From Mycolicibacterium rutilum (GTDB lineage: Bacteria > Actinomycetota > Actinomycetes > Mycobacteriales > Mycobacteriaceae), in the NCBI RefSeq assembly GCF_900108565.1, contig NZ_LT629971.1, forward strand, positions 2,666,001 to 2,730,000: a stretch of 64,000 nt of DNA. The letters are read 5' to 3'. The notes under the pieces are model-generated. The model was not told the DNA's origin. It did not search any database and was given only the letters and a program-made list of their open reading frames with translations. A program made the position numbers and the translations under genes. Shown here piece by piece: positions 9,141 to 18,099 of the stretch (the stretch's first letter is position 1; each line of letters begins with the position of its first letter).

Positions 9141-9755
9141 TCAGCGGGCTGCTTTAGCGCCGCTGATCCCATGCCGTTTGACTCGGCGGCGTTTCGCGGA
9201 GTCCCTGAATTCGAGATTCGCGAACGGGAGCGGAAGGTGAGGGTCGAGCGCGTTCTCCCTCGCCTTCGGCGTCAACGCTGACATGAACGTTTCCAGCATG
9301 CTGAGCTCGGCAGCCTTTACTTCGGTGCACTGCCCGAAGTGCACCCAGACCGTACTCAAGTCGCTGATGCACTTGAGGGGCCACCCTCCGGCGTGCGGAG
9401 ACCTCGCGCCGAGGCGTGTCCGGTAGAACTGGCTCACACGATTCCGCAGGGATGTGCCAGCCAGCCCAACGTAGATCACTGGTTCGTCTGATAGCCACAT
9501 CGACTTGAGCCGGTCGGACAGCGCTTCTGGCGAGGGTCGCTGCCCATCTAGCGTCAACTCCTTGCGGGTCTCCAGCAGCTGTTTGATCGCGGATGGGGCG
9601 ATCTTCGCGTCGCCTGAAACCTGCCCGGCGGGGTCGCGGACTCTGGCCACGACGTAGACGCCTGGGTGCACGTTCGGCACGGCTGTCCGCCATTGAACAG
9701 CCCCGAGCCTTTGAACACCGGCGGCGGCGAACAGCGCGTCGACAGTCGATGCCAC
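9141..9755 (-). CDS. GIY-YIG domain protein
   Basis: From the GTG at 9755 the protein has about 204 residues. It carries GVYVV (about 32) and IYVGLAGTSLRNRV (about 94-107) with the expected arginine, and an AAELSMLE segment that could hold the metal-binding glutamate; this fits a GIY-YIG nuclease fold with an unusually long insert between the two strands. The frame stays open to a GTG at 10061, which overlaps the mmpL stop, but those extra ~100 residues are Arg-rich and look non-coding. It ends 98 bases before the helicase start, on the same strand, and may accompany the defence operon. Confidence 0.6.
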   Translation of the reverse strand: MASTVDALFAAAGVQRLGAVQWRTAVPNVHPGVYVVARVRDPAGQVSGDAKIAPSAIKQLLETRKELTLDGQRPSPEALSDRLKSMWLSDEPVIYVGLAGTSLRNRVSQFYRTRLGARSPHAGGWPLKCISDLSTVWVHFGQCTEVKAAELSMLETFMSALTPKARENALDPHLPLPFANLEFRDSAKRRRVKRHGISGAKAAR

Positions 9756-10057
9756 GATCGCACGGTATCGCGGTCCGCCTTTGCATTGGTCGTGCCCCTC
9801 GAACCGCGTTCCGCAGTTCTCTTGGCCCGCGCCTTCGAAATGCAGTCTGTGGCCGTGTTGCGAGCGTCGCCTGCGGCAGACGTCCGACGTTTTCGAGCCT
9901 CGCCATCCTCGCGGCACCGGCGGCCGGTCGGCAGCCGTTCCCGTTTTCGTCCGTCGATAAGCGGTCCGCTGTACCGGCGCAGGGGTCGTATTCATTCGGG
10001 GTGAATACGCCTTCACGCTGGTCGGCATGTAGCGCCGGGTATTGCTCTGTTCGCTTT

Positions 10058-13000
10058 TCACCTCTCCTGGACCAGCACGTGAGGTGCGTCCTTAATGCCT
10101 CCTGGGTTGGTCTGACCGGGTCGCGGGTTTGTTGCTTTGGTGGGCCACCAGCTGGCTTCGCGTAGGAGTGTGGCGATGGCGGGCACGGTGAGGGTGCGCA
10201 CGAGGAAGGTGTCGAGCAGCAGCCCGAAGCCGATGATGAGGCCGGCTTGGATCATGATGGCGACTGAGCCGACCATGAGGCCGAACATGCTGGCGGCGAA
10301 TATGAGGCCAGCGGAGGTGATGACGGCTCCGGTGTTTGCCACGGTGCGCAGGACGCCGACGCGGATGTTGGTTCCGGATTCTTCGCGGAGCCGTGAGACG
10401 AGCAGCATGTTGTAGTCGGCGCCGACGGCGACGAGGATGATGAACGCCAGCAGCGGTACGGGCCAGGCGATTTCGTGGCCCAGTCCCCATTGGAAGACTA
10501 CGACGCCGATGCCGAGTGATGCGAGGTAGTTGAGCACGACGGTGCCTAGTAGGTAGAGCGGTGCTAGGAGTGCGCGCAGTAGTAGGACCAGGATGACGCC
10601 GACGATGATGATGGTGGCGATGGCTAGTTGTGCGAAGTCGGCCCAGAGGAGTCGTTGGATATCGGAGTTGACGGCGGGGAAGCCGGCTACGGACACGGTG
10701 GCGTCGGCGAGTGACGTGTTGGGTCGTGCGGTGTTGGCGGTGTCGGTGATGCGGCTGGCGAGGTCCATGGCTTCAACGCTGTATGGGTCGTGGCTGCTTT
10801 CGATCATGAACCGCGCTGTTTTGCCGTCCGGTGAGAGGAATTGTTCGGCGACGTCGGTGAATTGCCGGTTCTCGAATGCGTTGGCGGGCAGGTAGAAACC
10901 GCTCGAGGAGTCGGAGTCGGCCGCTGCGCGCGAGGAGTTCTGTAGTTGGGTGGCGATCTGGCTCATGCCGGACAGCATTTCGATGTTGCTGTCGGCGAGG
11001 GTGCGGACGCCGGTGGCGAGTGCTTGGGCGCCGGAGGCCAGCTGTCCGATTCCGTCCTGCAATCGGCGGAGATTTGTGGTCAGGTCGGCGGGGTCACCCA
11101 GGGCTCCGAATGCCTTGTCCAGTGAGGCGACTGCGTTCTGGACGTTGGCGAGGGTGCCACCAACGGTGGCATTGGTGGCGGGATCGTAGCGGTCCCCGAG
11201 GTCGGCGATTTGGTTGAAGAATCCGTTGTCGCGCAGAGTGACCAGGATCTGGACCTGGTTGCGGATTTGGGCGCATTGTGGGGTGGTGGCGCACCAGGGT
11301 GAGGTGTTGAGGGCGCCGACGAGTGGGTCGAGTTGAGTGATTGCGTTTTGGGCTTGGTTGGCCAGCGGTCGTAGTCCTGGGCCGGATTGGATGGCTTGGT
11401 CGACGGCGGGGGCAGTGGCGGAAAGTTGTTGCAGCAGCGGCCGGAATTGGTTGACCTGAGTTCCTGCGGATTGGGCTTGGGTGAGGATTCCGGCTAGTGG
11501 TGTGAAGGCGGTGCGCACGGTGCTGTCGAGTTGGGCGAGGCCGTCGGCGAGCTGGTCGGCGCCGTCGGTGAGTTTGGTGAGGTCGTCCTTGCGGGAGTTG
11601 CCCTCGGCGACGGCGCCGGCCATTTTGTCGCCGATCTGGCCGTTCTGCCAGGCCAGTTCTGCTTGGTCGAGGCGCTCTCCGGTGGGGCGGGTGACTCCGG
11701 AAACCTTGGTGACGCCGGGGATCTGGGAGACGCGGGAGGCCATCTCGTCAAGATCGGCCAGTCCTTTGCCGGTCCGCATGTCGGTCGGATTTTCCACGAC
11801 GAGGAATTCGCTGATGACGACGTCTTTGCGGAAGTGGCGGTCCAGCAGGTGGTAGCCCAGGTTGCTGGCCGTGGTGTCTGGTTGGCCCTTGCGGTCGTCG
11901 TAGCTGATTTTGATGGTTGCTGCCGCTGCCGACAGGGCGAGCAAGATGACCAGGCTGACGATGAGTAGTGGCACGGGACGGCGGACCACGGCGACGGCGA
12001 CGCTGTTCCAGTAGCGGCGGGTGCGATCGGGTTTGGGTTCACCGATGCCGCGTTTGGCGGCTAGCGACAGCACCGGTGGCAGCAGGGTTACGGTGGCCAG
12101 AAATCCGAACAGTACGGCGATGGCACACGCGGGGCCAAGGGCGGCGAAGACGCTGAGCCGCGCGAAGACCATGGCCAGGAACGCGAGTGCGACGGTGGCG
12201 GCGGAGGCGAGGATGACGCGCCCGATGCTGGCGGTGGCGTGGATGACGGCCTGATCGGCGGGTACTTGGGCGCGGCGCTGTTCGTGGTATCGGCTGATCA
12301 GAAATACGGTGTAGTCGGTTCCCGCGCCGAGCAGGATCGCAGTCATGAAGGCGACGGTGAACTGGGAGACGGGCATGCCCATCTCGCCGAGGGCGGACAG
12401 CACGCCGCGCCCGACTGCCAGGCTCAACCCGATTACTAGCAGCGGTAACAGCGCGGTGAACACCGACCGGTAGACGATCAGCAGGATCAGGGCGATCACG
12501 CCCGCGGTAGCGATTGAGATCAGCAGCAGGTCGTGCTCGGCGGATGCGATCATGTCGCTGAAGGTTGCCGGTGGTCCCGTCACTTGCACAGTCGTGGTCG
12601 AGCCGGTGAAGACCTCGGCGGCGATGTTGCGCACCGCGTTTACCGATTCGGCGGCCGTGGGGTCTCCGAGGGTGCCGGTGACACCTACGGGCAGGTACCA
12701 AGCTTTGCGGTCGGCGCTGACTGCCTGGGCTTCGGTAATCGGATCGGACAGTAGGTCCTGCACCAGCAGGACGTGGTTGCCTTCGCCCTGCAACCGGCGC
12801 ACGAGTTCGCCGTAGCGCTGCCGTGCAGTCGGAGTCAAGCCATTGGGGTCTTCCATGGCGACGAACACCATGGTTTTTGAGCCTTCTTCGCCGAAAGCGG
12901 CGCTCATGCGGTCAACCGTCTGCAAGGACGGCGCATCGCGAGGGATGAGGTCCACCGACTGTTGGCGCACCACGGTTTCTAGCTGGGGGAACAGCAACGC

Positions 13001-13180
13001 GAGGACGACCGCGGCGCCTAGCCATACCCCGATGACCAGCGCTTTGTGTCGGAGGGTGAATCGGGCTAGCGCTGCCAACCGTTCGCTGTACTCGCGGGTT
13101 TCGGCCGGGTTGGGGGATCCGTTGTCCCGCTGGCCACGGCGCGTGGCCTGGCCTGGGGAATCTGCAGTGCCGTCGGTCAC
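10058..13180 (-). CDS. MmpL-family RND transporter
   Basis: A 1040-residue protein with the MmpL/RND layout: a first membrane helix near residues 48-65, a large periplasmic loop, a helix bundle containing GTDYTVFLISRYHEQ, a second long coiled-coil-rich periplasmic region, and a second helix bundle containing GADYNMLLVSRLREE. These GxDY motifs carry the proton-relay Asp-Tyr pairs of MmpL proteins. The family exports lipids or siderophores, or acts in drug efflux, at the mycobacterial inner membrane; the substrate is unknown. No mmpS partner is nearby. A strong palindrome upstream suggests TetR control. Confidence 0.92.
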   Translation of the reverse strand: MTDGTADSPGQATRRGQRDNGSPNPAETREYSERLAALARFTLRHKALVIGVWLGAAVVLALLFPQLETVVRQQSVDLIPRDAPSLQTVDRMSAAFGEEGSKTMVFVAMEDPNGLTPTARQRYGELVRRLQGEGNHVLLVQDLLSDPITEAQAVSADRKAWYLPVGVTGTLGDPTAAESVNAVRNIAAEVFTGSTTTVQVTGPPATFSDMIASAEHDLLLISIATAGVIALILLIVYRSVFTALLPLLVIGLSLAVGRGVLSALGEMGMPVSQFTVAFMTAILLGAGTDYTVFLISRYHEQRRAQVPADQAVIHATASIGRVILASAATVALAFLAMVFARLSVFAALGPACAIAVLFGFLATVTLLPPVLSLAAKRGIGEPKPDRTRRYWNSVAVAVVRRPVPLLIVSLVILLALSAAAATIKISYDDRKGQPDTTASNLGYHLLDRHFRKDVVISEFLVVENPTDMRTGKGLADLDEMASRVSQIPGVTKVSGVTRPTGERLDQAELAWQNGQIGDKMAGAVAEGNSRKDDLTKLTDGADQLADGLAQLDSTVRTAFTPLAGILTQAQSAGTQVNQFRPLLQQLSATAPAVDQAIQSGPGLRPLANQAQNAITQLDPLVGALNTSPWCATTPQCAQIRNQVQILVTLRDNGFFNQIADLGDRYDPATNATVGGTLANVQNAVASLDKAFGALGDPADLTTNLRRLQDGIGQLASGAQALATGVRTLADSNIEMLSGMSQIATQLQNSSRAAADSDSSSGFYLPANAFENRQFTDVAEQFLSPDGKTARFMIESSHDPYSVEAMDLASRITDTANTARPNTSLADATVSVAGFPAVNSDIQRLLWADFAQLAIATIIIVGVILVLLLRALLAPLYLLGTVVLNYLASLGIGVVVFQWGLGHEIAWPVPLLAFIILVAVGADYNMLLVSRLREESGTNIRVGVLRTVANTGAVITSAGLIFAASMFGLMVGSVAIMIQAGLIIGFGLLLDTFLVRTLTVPAIATLLREASWWPTKATNPRPGQTNPGGIKDAPHVLVQER

Positions 13181-13202
13181 TGGGCCTCCACTAGTAGCGA
13201 AT

Positions 13203-13229
13203 CGTAGCGATACTATCGGTATCGCTACG
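13203..13229. promoter_or_regulatory. Perfect palindromic operator upstream of mmpL
   Basis: Arms CGTAGCGATAC and its exact reverse complement are separated by the five bases TATCG, 23 bases upstream of the mmpL start. The size and symmetry suit a TetR-family dimer. The core GTATCGC/GCGATAC recurs at 20308-20322. Confidence 0.7.
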
Positions 13230-13265
13230 CTACCGCATGTAGTGCAAGTGGTGGCGGGGCCGTCG

Positions 13266-13297
13266 TCGCCAGGCCGCGCAAAGCGCGCGGCTGGCGA
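13266..13297. terminator. GC-rich hairpin between the TetR gene and mmpL
   Basis: An inverted repeat with a CGCCAG..CCGCGC stem (one bulged G) and an AAAGC loop lies downstream of the minus-strand TetR gene and upstream of the mmpL promoter. It could end the TetR transcript. There is no U tract, which is common for actinobacterial hairpins. Apart from this hairpin and the operator I see nothing in 13181-13510. Confidence 0.45.
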
Positions 13298-13510
13298 AGG
13301 GGCCGGCGACCGCTATCGAGTCGGGACCGGGCCGACGGTCGCAGTGGGCAGAGGAATGATCGAACACTCAGTGGGTTTCTGGAAGCCAGGGCTGACGCTG
13401 TAAGTCGACGACACTGGCCTTGGATGCCGTTCAGGGTCTTGCTGTTGCTGTTCTCGGACGTTGGTCGTCGGGCGCACGCACGGCCACATCGCGTAGCGGG
13501 GCCGCTAGCT

Positions 13511-14146
13511 CTAGGTTTGCGCTTCGGTTGTGGCCGACTGGCCCGTGTTCTGCAGCAGCACGTAATTGCCTAGGCTGCCCAGGAAACCTGCGCAGTGCTG
13601 AACGAGTTCATCTGTGGTGAATTCCAGTTCTCCGTCGAGTCGGCGGCGCAAGACTTCGAATAGCCCTCCCACGCCCAAGGTCGAAGCCAAATGGGCAACC
13701 CCCACGGCAGAGTCGGCGATGTCGAGGTGAAGTCTGGCTTCGCGCAAGACAAGGTCGGTGAAACCTGCCATTAGTTCGCTGCGTAGCTCTCGGAGCAGCG
13801 GCTCGGTTGCAGATTCCACGAACAGGATCCGACCCAGCCGCGGGTCGTTGTCGATCATGCCGACCAGCCTGCGGATTGGCGCGTACGCCAATACCTCCGG
13901 TGGCTCGCCGGCATCGGGGATCGCGTCGACTATCACCTCCTGGAAGGTGGCATAGAGCTGCTGGTAGACAGCCCGCAGGAGTGCGTCTCGGTCGGAGAAG
14001 TGCTGGTAGAAGTACCGTGACGTGACACCCGATTCAGCGCAGACGGCAGTCACAGTGGCGGCGGCAACGCCGCGCGTGCCGATCAACTCCGTTGCGGCCT
14101 CGATGAGACGGGTGCGCCGGTTCCGGTGACGCTCCTCGGCGGACAT
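13511..14146 (-). CDS. TetR-family regulator
   Basis: A regulator of about 211 residues counted from the ATG at 14146 (MSAEERHRNR); the frame is open further upstream, but only this start puts the helix-turn-helix at the usual N-terminal place. The HTH reads VTAVCAESGVTSRYFYQHFSDRDALL. The ligand-binding C-terminal half is unassigned. It is divergent from a predicted metal-dependent hydrolase, with an inverted repeat between them, and lies directly upstream of mmpL on the same strand, so it may control either or both. Confidence 0.85.
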   Translation of the reverse strand: MSAEERHRNRRTRLIEAATELIGTRGVAAATVTAVCAESGVTSRYFYQHFSDRDALLRAVYQQLYATFQEVIVDAIPDAGEPPEVLAYAPIRRLVGMIDNDPRLGRILFVESATEPLLRELRSELMAGFTDLVLREARLHLDIADSAVGVAHLASTLGVGGLFEVLRRRLDGELEFTTDELVQHCAGFLGSLGNYVLLQNTGQSATTEAQT

Positions 14147-14194
14147 TCCGCTATACACCCGCGCCGAAACCACGTGGATAGCTTGCCATCTAAT

Positions 14195-14216
14195 TCTGAC
14201 AAGGCTTAGAGTCAGA
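14195..14216. promoter_or_regulatory. Inverted repeat in the divergent TetR / hydrolase promoter
   Basis: TCTGAC (14195-14200) and GTCAGA (14211-14216) form a dyad separated by ten bases, between the two divergent starts at 14146 and 14251. It is a candidate operator for the adjacent TetR regulator. Confidence 0.4.
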
Positions 14217-14250
14217 TTGACAGCGCGTCCTTGGCGAATGGGAGAACAAC

Positions 14251-15120
14251 ATGAGCGACGATTCGTCCACACGGCCCACCGCACGGGTCGTCCCGAAGCC
14301 CCGCCGTGTTCGATTCGATATGCCTGCTGGGACCAGTCGGCAGCACTTCGTTGATGGCGACTTGGTGATGAGCCACTTTGTGTCCACCTTGTCGGCCACG
14401 TTCCCCGAAGGCGAAGACTTCTTTATCCGGTCAGTCCGCGAGTACCGGGACCACATCAGCGACGCTGACCTCAAGGAGGCGGTCAAGGGGTTTATCGCAC
14501 AAGAGGCCACCCACCGACACCAGCATCGGCTGCTCAACGATCGGCTTCAAGCAATGGGCTATCCCACCGAGGGGATCGATCGGCATGTCAAGAAGCTGGT
14601 TGGCCGACTTGAGAAGCGTTTTTCTCCCAAGATGCGCCTGGCTGTGACGGCCGCCCTCGAGCACTACACGGCGACATTCGCCGAGATCATTCTCACCAGC
14701 GACGAAGCTCAAGAACTGATCGGCGACACCGAAGTGCGGCCTATTCTGCTCTGGCACGCACTGGAAGAATGCGAGCATAAGGCCGTTGCTTTCGATGTCT
14801 ACGAGACGGTCGGTGGAAGCGAACGCACCAGGGTCTGGGGGATGCGGATCGCCAGCCTCCTCTTGTTCAGCGAGTTGGTCATCCAGACCACCCGCTCTCT
14901 GGCTGGTGACCGTTCCGCCTACAACCCGGTGCGCTTGCTGCGCAGCCTTCGAGCCTTCCGTCATAACCCGCTATTCAGCCCAGCAGCAATTGCGCGCTTT
15001 CGCTCCTACACCCGCGCCGGATTTCATCCCGACGACTGGGACAGCGCAGAAATCCTCGAACGCTGGACCAAGGAACTCTTCGACGCCGATGGTGGCCAGC
15101 AAGTGCGTAGTGGCGTCTAG
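14251..15120 (+). CDS. Predicted metal-dependent hydrolase (PF10118 type)
   Basis: A 289-residue protein with the His/Glu-rich helical pattern of the predicted metal-dependent hydrolases (COG3687/PF10118): FIAQEATHRHQH, ALEHYTATFAE and WHALEECEHKAVAFD, each carrying likely metal ligands in a ferritin-like arrangement. The reaction is unknown for the family. It starts with ATG at 14251 after GGGAG and is divergent from a TetR gene, so it is a likely target of that regulator. Next to P450, thioesterase and flavin oxidoreductase genes, a role in lipid or xenobiotic metabolism is plausible but not shown. Confidence 0.75.
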   Translation: MSDDSSTRPTARVVPKPRRVRFDMPAGTSRQHFVDGDLVMSHFVSTLSATFPEGEDFFIRSVREYRDHISDADLKEAVKGFIAQEATHRHQHRLLNDRLQAMGYPTEGIDRHVKKLVGRLEKRFSPKMRLAVTAALEHYTATFAEIILTSDEAQELIGDTEVRPILLWHALEECEHKAVAFDVYETVGGSERTRVWGMRIASLLLFSELVIQTTRSLAGDRSAYNPVRLLRSLRAFRHNPLFSPAAIARFRSYTRAGFHPDDWDSAEILERWTKELFDADGGQQVRSGV

Positions 15121-15253
15121 CTCGACCAGAGCCCGGCACAGTTCAAAGTCGGCCTTAACCGAAGAACACTTCATGGGCTCCGCTTCGCGCGCTGTGAAGT
15201 CAAGATCGGTTCTGACTACTGGCCGATCGATGGTGCTCGACCAACGTCGCGAC

Positions 15254-16144
15254 CTACAGGAGGTTCCGGCCGAGGAACTCGGTGACGGCGCAGCCGAAGG
15301 CGTCGTTGTCGTCGCCGGCGATCATGTGTCCGGTGCCGGATACGTCGACGGTCTCGGCGTGGGGAACCAGTTGCTTGAACTCGTCGACGGTGGCTTGGGA
15401 GACCACGTCGGACAAGAGGCCCCTTACGAGAAGTGTTGGGGCATTGACCCGTCGGGCTCCGTCGATCAGCAGGTGGCTGATTGCGTCGAATTGCTCCGTT
15501 CCCGTGGTCGATTCGTCGCGGAGAAAGTCGAAGTTGGAGTGAATGAATGCCGGGTCCCACCGCCAGATCCAGCGGCCGTCGTGACGCTGCCGTAGCACCT
15601 TGCGCAGGCCGTCGACGTTGGCCGGGCGCGAGCGATGGGGGTTGTACGCGGCGATCACCTCTGCGGCGTCAGAGAGGGTGCTAAAGCCATCGGGATGTGC
15701 GGCCATGAACGTCACCACGCGACGGGCGCCCTGGAATTCAAGTCGCGGGGTGACGTCGACCAGGACGACCGCCGCCCACGACGCCCCGGATGTCAACAGA
15801 TGCGTGCCGAGCACGGTCATGCCCCCAAGGGATGCACCTACGACCGCAGGGGCGGTATAGGCGCTGAAGTGCTCGCGCACGGCGAGAAGATCGGTCGCGA
15901 GTCGCTCGATGTCGTACCTGCCGGCTGGGTCCCAGTCGCTGTCGCCGTGACCGCGGGTGTCGTAGGCGACGACTGTGTATCCGCATGCGTGGAGGCGACG
16001 CGCTGAAGTGCTCCACGCGTGCCGGTTCTGGCCGCCGCCGTGCAGGAGCAGCACGACGGGACGGGCGTCATCGTGGCCGTAGCAGTCCGCAGCCAGGGCG
16101 ATCCCGTCCTGGGTTCGGACCCGATGCTGCACGGCGGAGGTCAT
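15254..16144 (-). CDS. Alpha/beta hydrolase
   Basis: A 296-residue alpha/beta-hydrolase-fold enzyme: oxyanion-hole segment LLHGGGQN, a YDTRGHGDSD turn, nucleophile elbow GASLGG (Ser), and a C-terminal GHMIAGDDN with the catalytic His. The substrate is unknown (ester, lactone or epoxide-type hydrolysis are all possible). It lies downstream of a hotdog thioesterase and a P450 on the same strand (58-base gap to the thioesterase) and probably belongs to that transcript. Confidence 0.85.
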   Translation of the reverse strand: MTSAVQHRVRTQDGIALAADCYGHDDARPVVLLLHGGGQNRHAWSTSARRLHACGYTVVAYDTRGHGDSDWDPAGRYDIERLATDLLAVREHFSAYTAPAVVGASLGGMTVLGTHLLTSGASWAAVVLVDVTPRLEFQGARRVVTFMAAHPDGFSTLSDAAEVIAAYNPHRSRPANVDGLRKVLRQRHDGRWIWRWDPAFIHSNFDFLRDESTTGTEQFDAISHLLIDGARRVNAPTLLVRGLLSDVVSQATVDEFKQLVPHAETVDVSGTGHMIAGDDNDAFGCAVTEFLGRNLL

Positions 16145-16202
16145 GACACCTTCCTGGCGAGATCGTCGTCCGCCCGAAGCGTGGGCCCGGCAGCAAGCGC
16201 CT

Positions 16203-16655
16203 TCATAGTGCGTTGCCCGCGGCGTTCACGATCGTGACCGTGCCCTGGGCTACGCAGACGGCTTTGTCGCCGTTGCTAATGTCGATGCGCGCCACTCCAC
16301 TGCGCTTGCCCAGCGACACGATGTCGGTGACGGCGACACACACACCGGTGGACACGGGTCGCAGCAGGTTTAGCTTGAATTCGGTGGTGGCGACCCATGA
16401 TCCGGCCGGAATGACGGGGTAGAACACGACTCCGAGACAGTGGTCGACCATCGCCGATAGACATCCGCCGTGCAGGGTGCCGAAGGGTGTGAGCAGTTCG
16501 GCACGGGTTTCCATCTCTGCCACCAGCCGACCGGCGGCGAGTTCGGTGTGCCGAAAGCTCAGAAACCTCGACAGTCCACCTGCTGTGTTCGGCGATCTGA
16601 GCAGCTGGTCGGCGATCTGCTCATCGAAGTGCGCGAATGTCACTGCCACCACCAT
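16203..16655 (-). CDS. PaaI-family hotdog thioesterase
   Basis: A 150-residue single hotdog domain: LTPFGTLHGGCLSAMVDHCLG holds the HGG motif and the acidic residue on the long helix, followed by the TEFKLNLLRPV strand typical of PaaI-type acyl-CoA thioesterases. It probably hydrolyses an acyl- or aryl-CoA. RBS AGGAG lies before the ATG at 16655. Directly upstream lies a fragment of another thioesterase-type gene, and upstream of that a P450. Confidence 0.85.
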   Translation of the reverse strand: MVVAVTFAHFDEQIADQLLRSPNTAGGLSRFLSFRHTELAAGRLVAEMETRAELLTPFGTLHGGCLSAMVDHCLGVVFYPVIPAGSWVATTEFKLNLLRPVSTGVCVAVTDIVSLGKRSGVARIDISNGDKAVCVAQGTVTIVNAAGNAL

Positions 16656-16830
16656 GCCCCTTTCTCCTGTCCGGTCATGGGTCGATCACCGTTCGAGCCC
16701 GCGAATCGTTTGAGCATGTCGCCGAATGCGCCGAGGTCGCCGTGCGCGGCGGAGTGCTCGATATCGACGGCGATGAAGAACCTGGCCGCGCGGTGATGCA
16801 CACGACGCGTCGTCGAGGAGGGGCACGGGC
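16640..16830 (-). pseudogene. C-terminal remnant of a thioesterase-type gene
   Basis: In one minus-strand frame (stop at 16640-16642) the residues AARFFIAVDIEHSAAHGD and then LGAFGDMLKRF match the tail of the hotdog protein at 21002-21514 (ASAVFIVVSPEHFAAHGD, then VSAFGDLLEQF). No start codon or hotdog core precedes it, because the P450 stop lies at 16830. It is best read as the leftover 3' end of a duplicated thioesterase gene after deletion or insertion. Confidence 0.6.
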
Positions 16831-18026
16831 TAGACCGGTGTGGTCCAAGTGATGGGCAGCGATGTGTAGCCGCGGATCGGTCCGGACCGCAGCCGCCGCG
16901 CCGATTCAAGATCGACCTCCCAGTCGGGCACCTTGTCCAACAGAGCATCCAGAGCGATGCGGGCCTCCATCCGCGCCAGTGCCGCGCCCAGACAGAAGTG
17001 GATGCCGCGACCGAAGGCGACCTGGTGCTCACTGGTGCGCTCGATGTCGAACACGTCAGGATCGGGGAAGGCGCGCTCGTCGCGGTTGGCCGACCCGAAC
17101 AGCAGCAGCACCTTCTCACCTTGACGCATGGTCGTGTCGTGCAGTGTGACGTCGCGGGTCAGGGTTCGTGAAAGTCCCTGTGCCGGTGAGTCGTAGCGCA
17201 GCAACTCCTCAACTGCCGGCCCCAATAGTGTTCGATCGGCGGCCAGGCGTCGGCGGGTCTGCCGATGCTGGGCCAGCACGACCGCGGAGTTCCCCAGCAG
17301 ATTGGTGGTGGTCTCGTAGCCCGCGACGAGCAGCAGCGCGCAGAAGCCGAGGACTTCCTCGTCGGTCAGTCTGATCCCGTCGACTGTGGCGTTCGCCAAC
17401 GCCGACATCATGTCCTCGCGGGGGGTTTGGCGGCGGTCGGCGAGGAAGTCGGTGAAGTAGGCGTAGATCGAGGTGGCGGCGGTCAGTGCGTCGGTGGTTT
17501 GTCCGTGGTTGACGTCGACCTGGACCAGTTGGCTCGACCACAATCGGAACTGATCACGATCGGTGGCGGGAATGCCCAGTAGATCGGCGATCACCGCGGC
17601 GGGCAGGATCGCGGCGAAGTCGGTCACGAAGTCCGCCGAACCAGAGCCCTCGTCGAGGCGCTCGAACAACTCCGCGGCCATCTGTGTGATGGCGCCCTGC
17701 AGCCCGGCCACCCGCCGGGGAGTGAACGCCCGGCTCACCAGGGCACGCAACTGGTCGTGGCGCGGAGGGTCCATCACGATCATCATCGGCAGGAACGAGC
17801 CGATGAAGTCCGATCCCGGTGGGGTGGGGAAGATGCCGTCCACCGAGGAGTACGTGCCGTGATCCAGTGCTGCGGCCTGGACGTCGGCGTGCCGGCTCAA
17901 CACCCAGGTATGGGATTCCTCGGCGCGGTACACCGGAGCCGTGTCACGCAACGACCGATACGTCGGATAGGGGTCGTTGAGAATCGAGGCGTCGAACGGG
18001 TCGTAACGAATTTGCACCGAGACCAC
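16830..18026 (-). CDS. Cytochrome P450
   Basis: About 398 residues from a GTG at 18026 that has GGAGG five bases upstream; an ATG at 18107 is open too but would cross the operator and overlap the divergent TetR gene. Signature segments: I-helix VAGYETTTN, the ELLR ExxR motif in the K helix, and heme ligand loop FGRGIHFCLGAALARME with its Cys. It is a soluble bacterial class I P450 that needs ferredoxin and reductase; neither is encoded next to it. It is divergent from a TetR regulator across a perfect dyad, so repression by that regulator is likely. The substrate is unknown. Confidence 0.93.
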   Translation of the reverse strand: MVSVQIRYDPFDASILNDPYPTYRSLRDTAPVYRAEESHTWVLSRHADVQAAALDHGTYSSVDGIFPTPPGSDFIGSFLPMMIVMDPPRHDQLRALVSRAFTPRRVAGLQGAITQMAAELFERLDEGSGSADFVTDFAAILPAAVIADLLGIPATDRDQFRLWSSQLVQVDVNHGQTTDALTAATSIYAYFTDFLADRRQTPREDMMSALANATVDGIRLTDEEVLGFCALLLVAGYETTTNLLGNSAVVLAQHRQTRRRLAADRTLLGPAVEELLRYDSPAQGLSRTLTRDVTLHDTTMRQGEKVLLLFGSANRDERAFPDPDVFDIERTSEHQVAFGRGIHFCLGAALARMEARIALDALLDKVPDWEVDLESARRLRSGPIRGYTSLPITWTTPV

Positions 18027-18053
18027 CAAGACCTCCGACCACCAAAGTAACGA

Positions 18054-18078
18054 CGGTTTAGACTCGCAGTCTAAACCG
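18054..18078. promoter_or_regulatory. Perfect operator between P450 and TetR genes
   Basis: Arms CGGTTTAGACT and its exact reverse complement (11 bp each) flank CGC. The dyad lies 27 bases upstream of the P450 start and 21 bases upstream of the TetR start. This is the classical position for a TetR repressor controlling both itself and the divergent gene. Confidence 0.8.
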
Positions 18079-18099
18079 GCCGAACGGGACAGGGGGGCA

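Noticed and set aside
14786..15595. Plus-strand open frame of 269 codons
   Set aside because: It overlaps the metal-dependent hydrolase in another frame and then the alpha/beta hydrolase antisense; composition is that of a GC-rich shadow.
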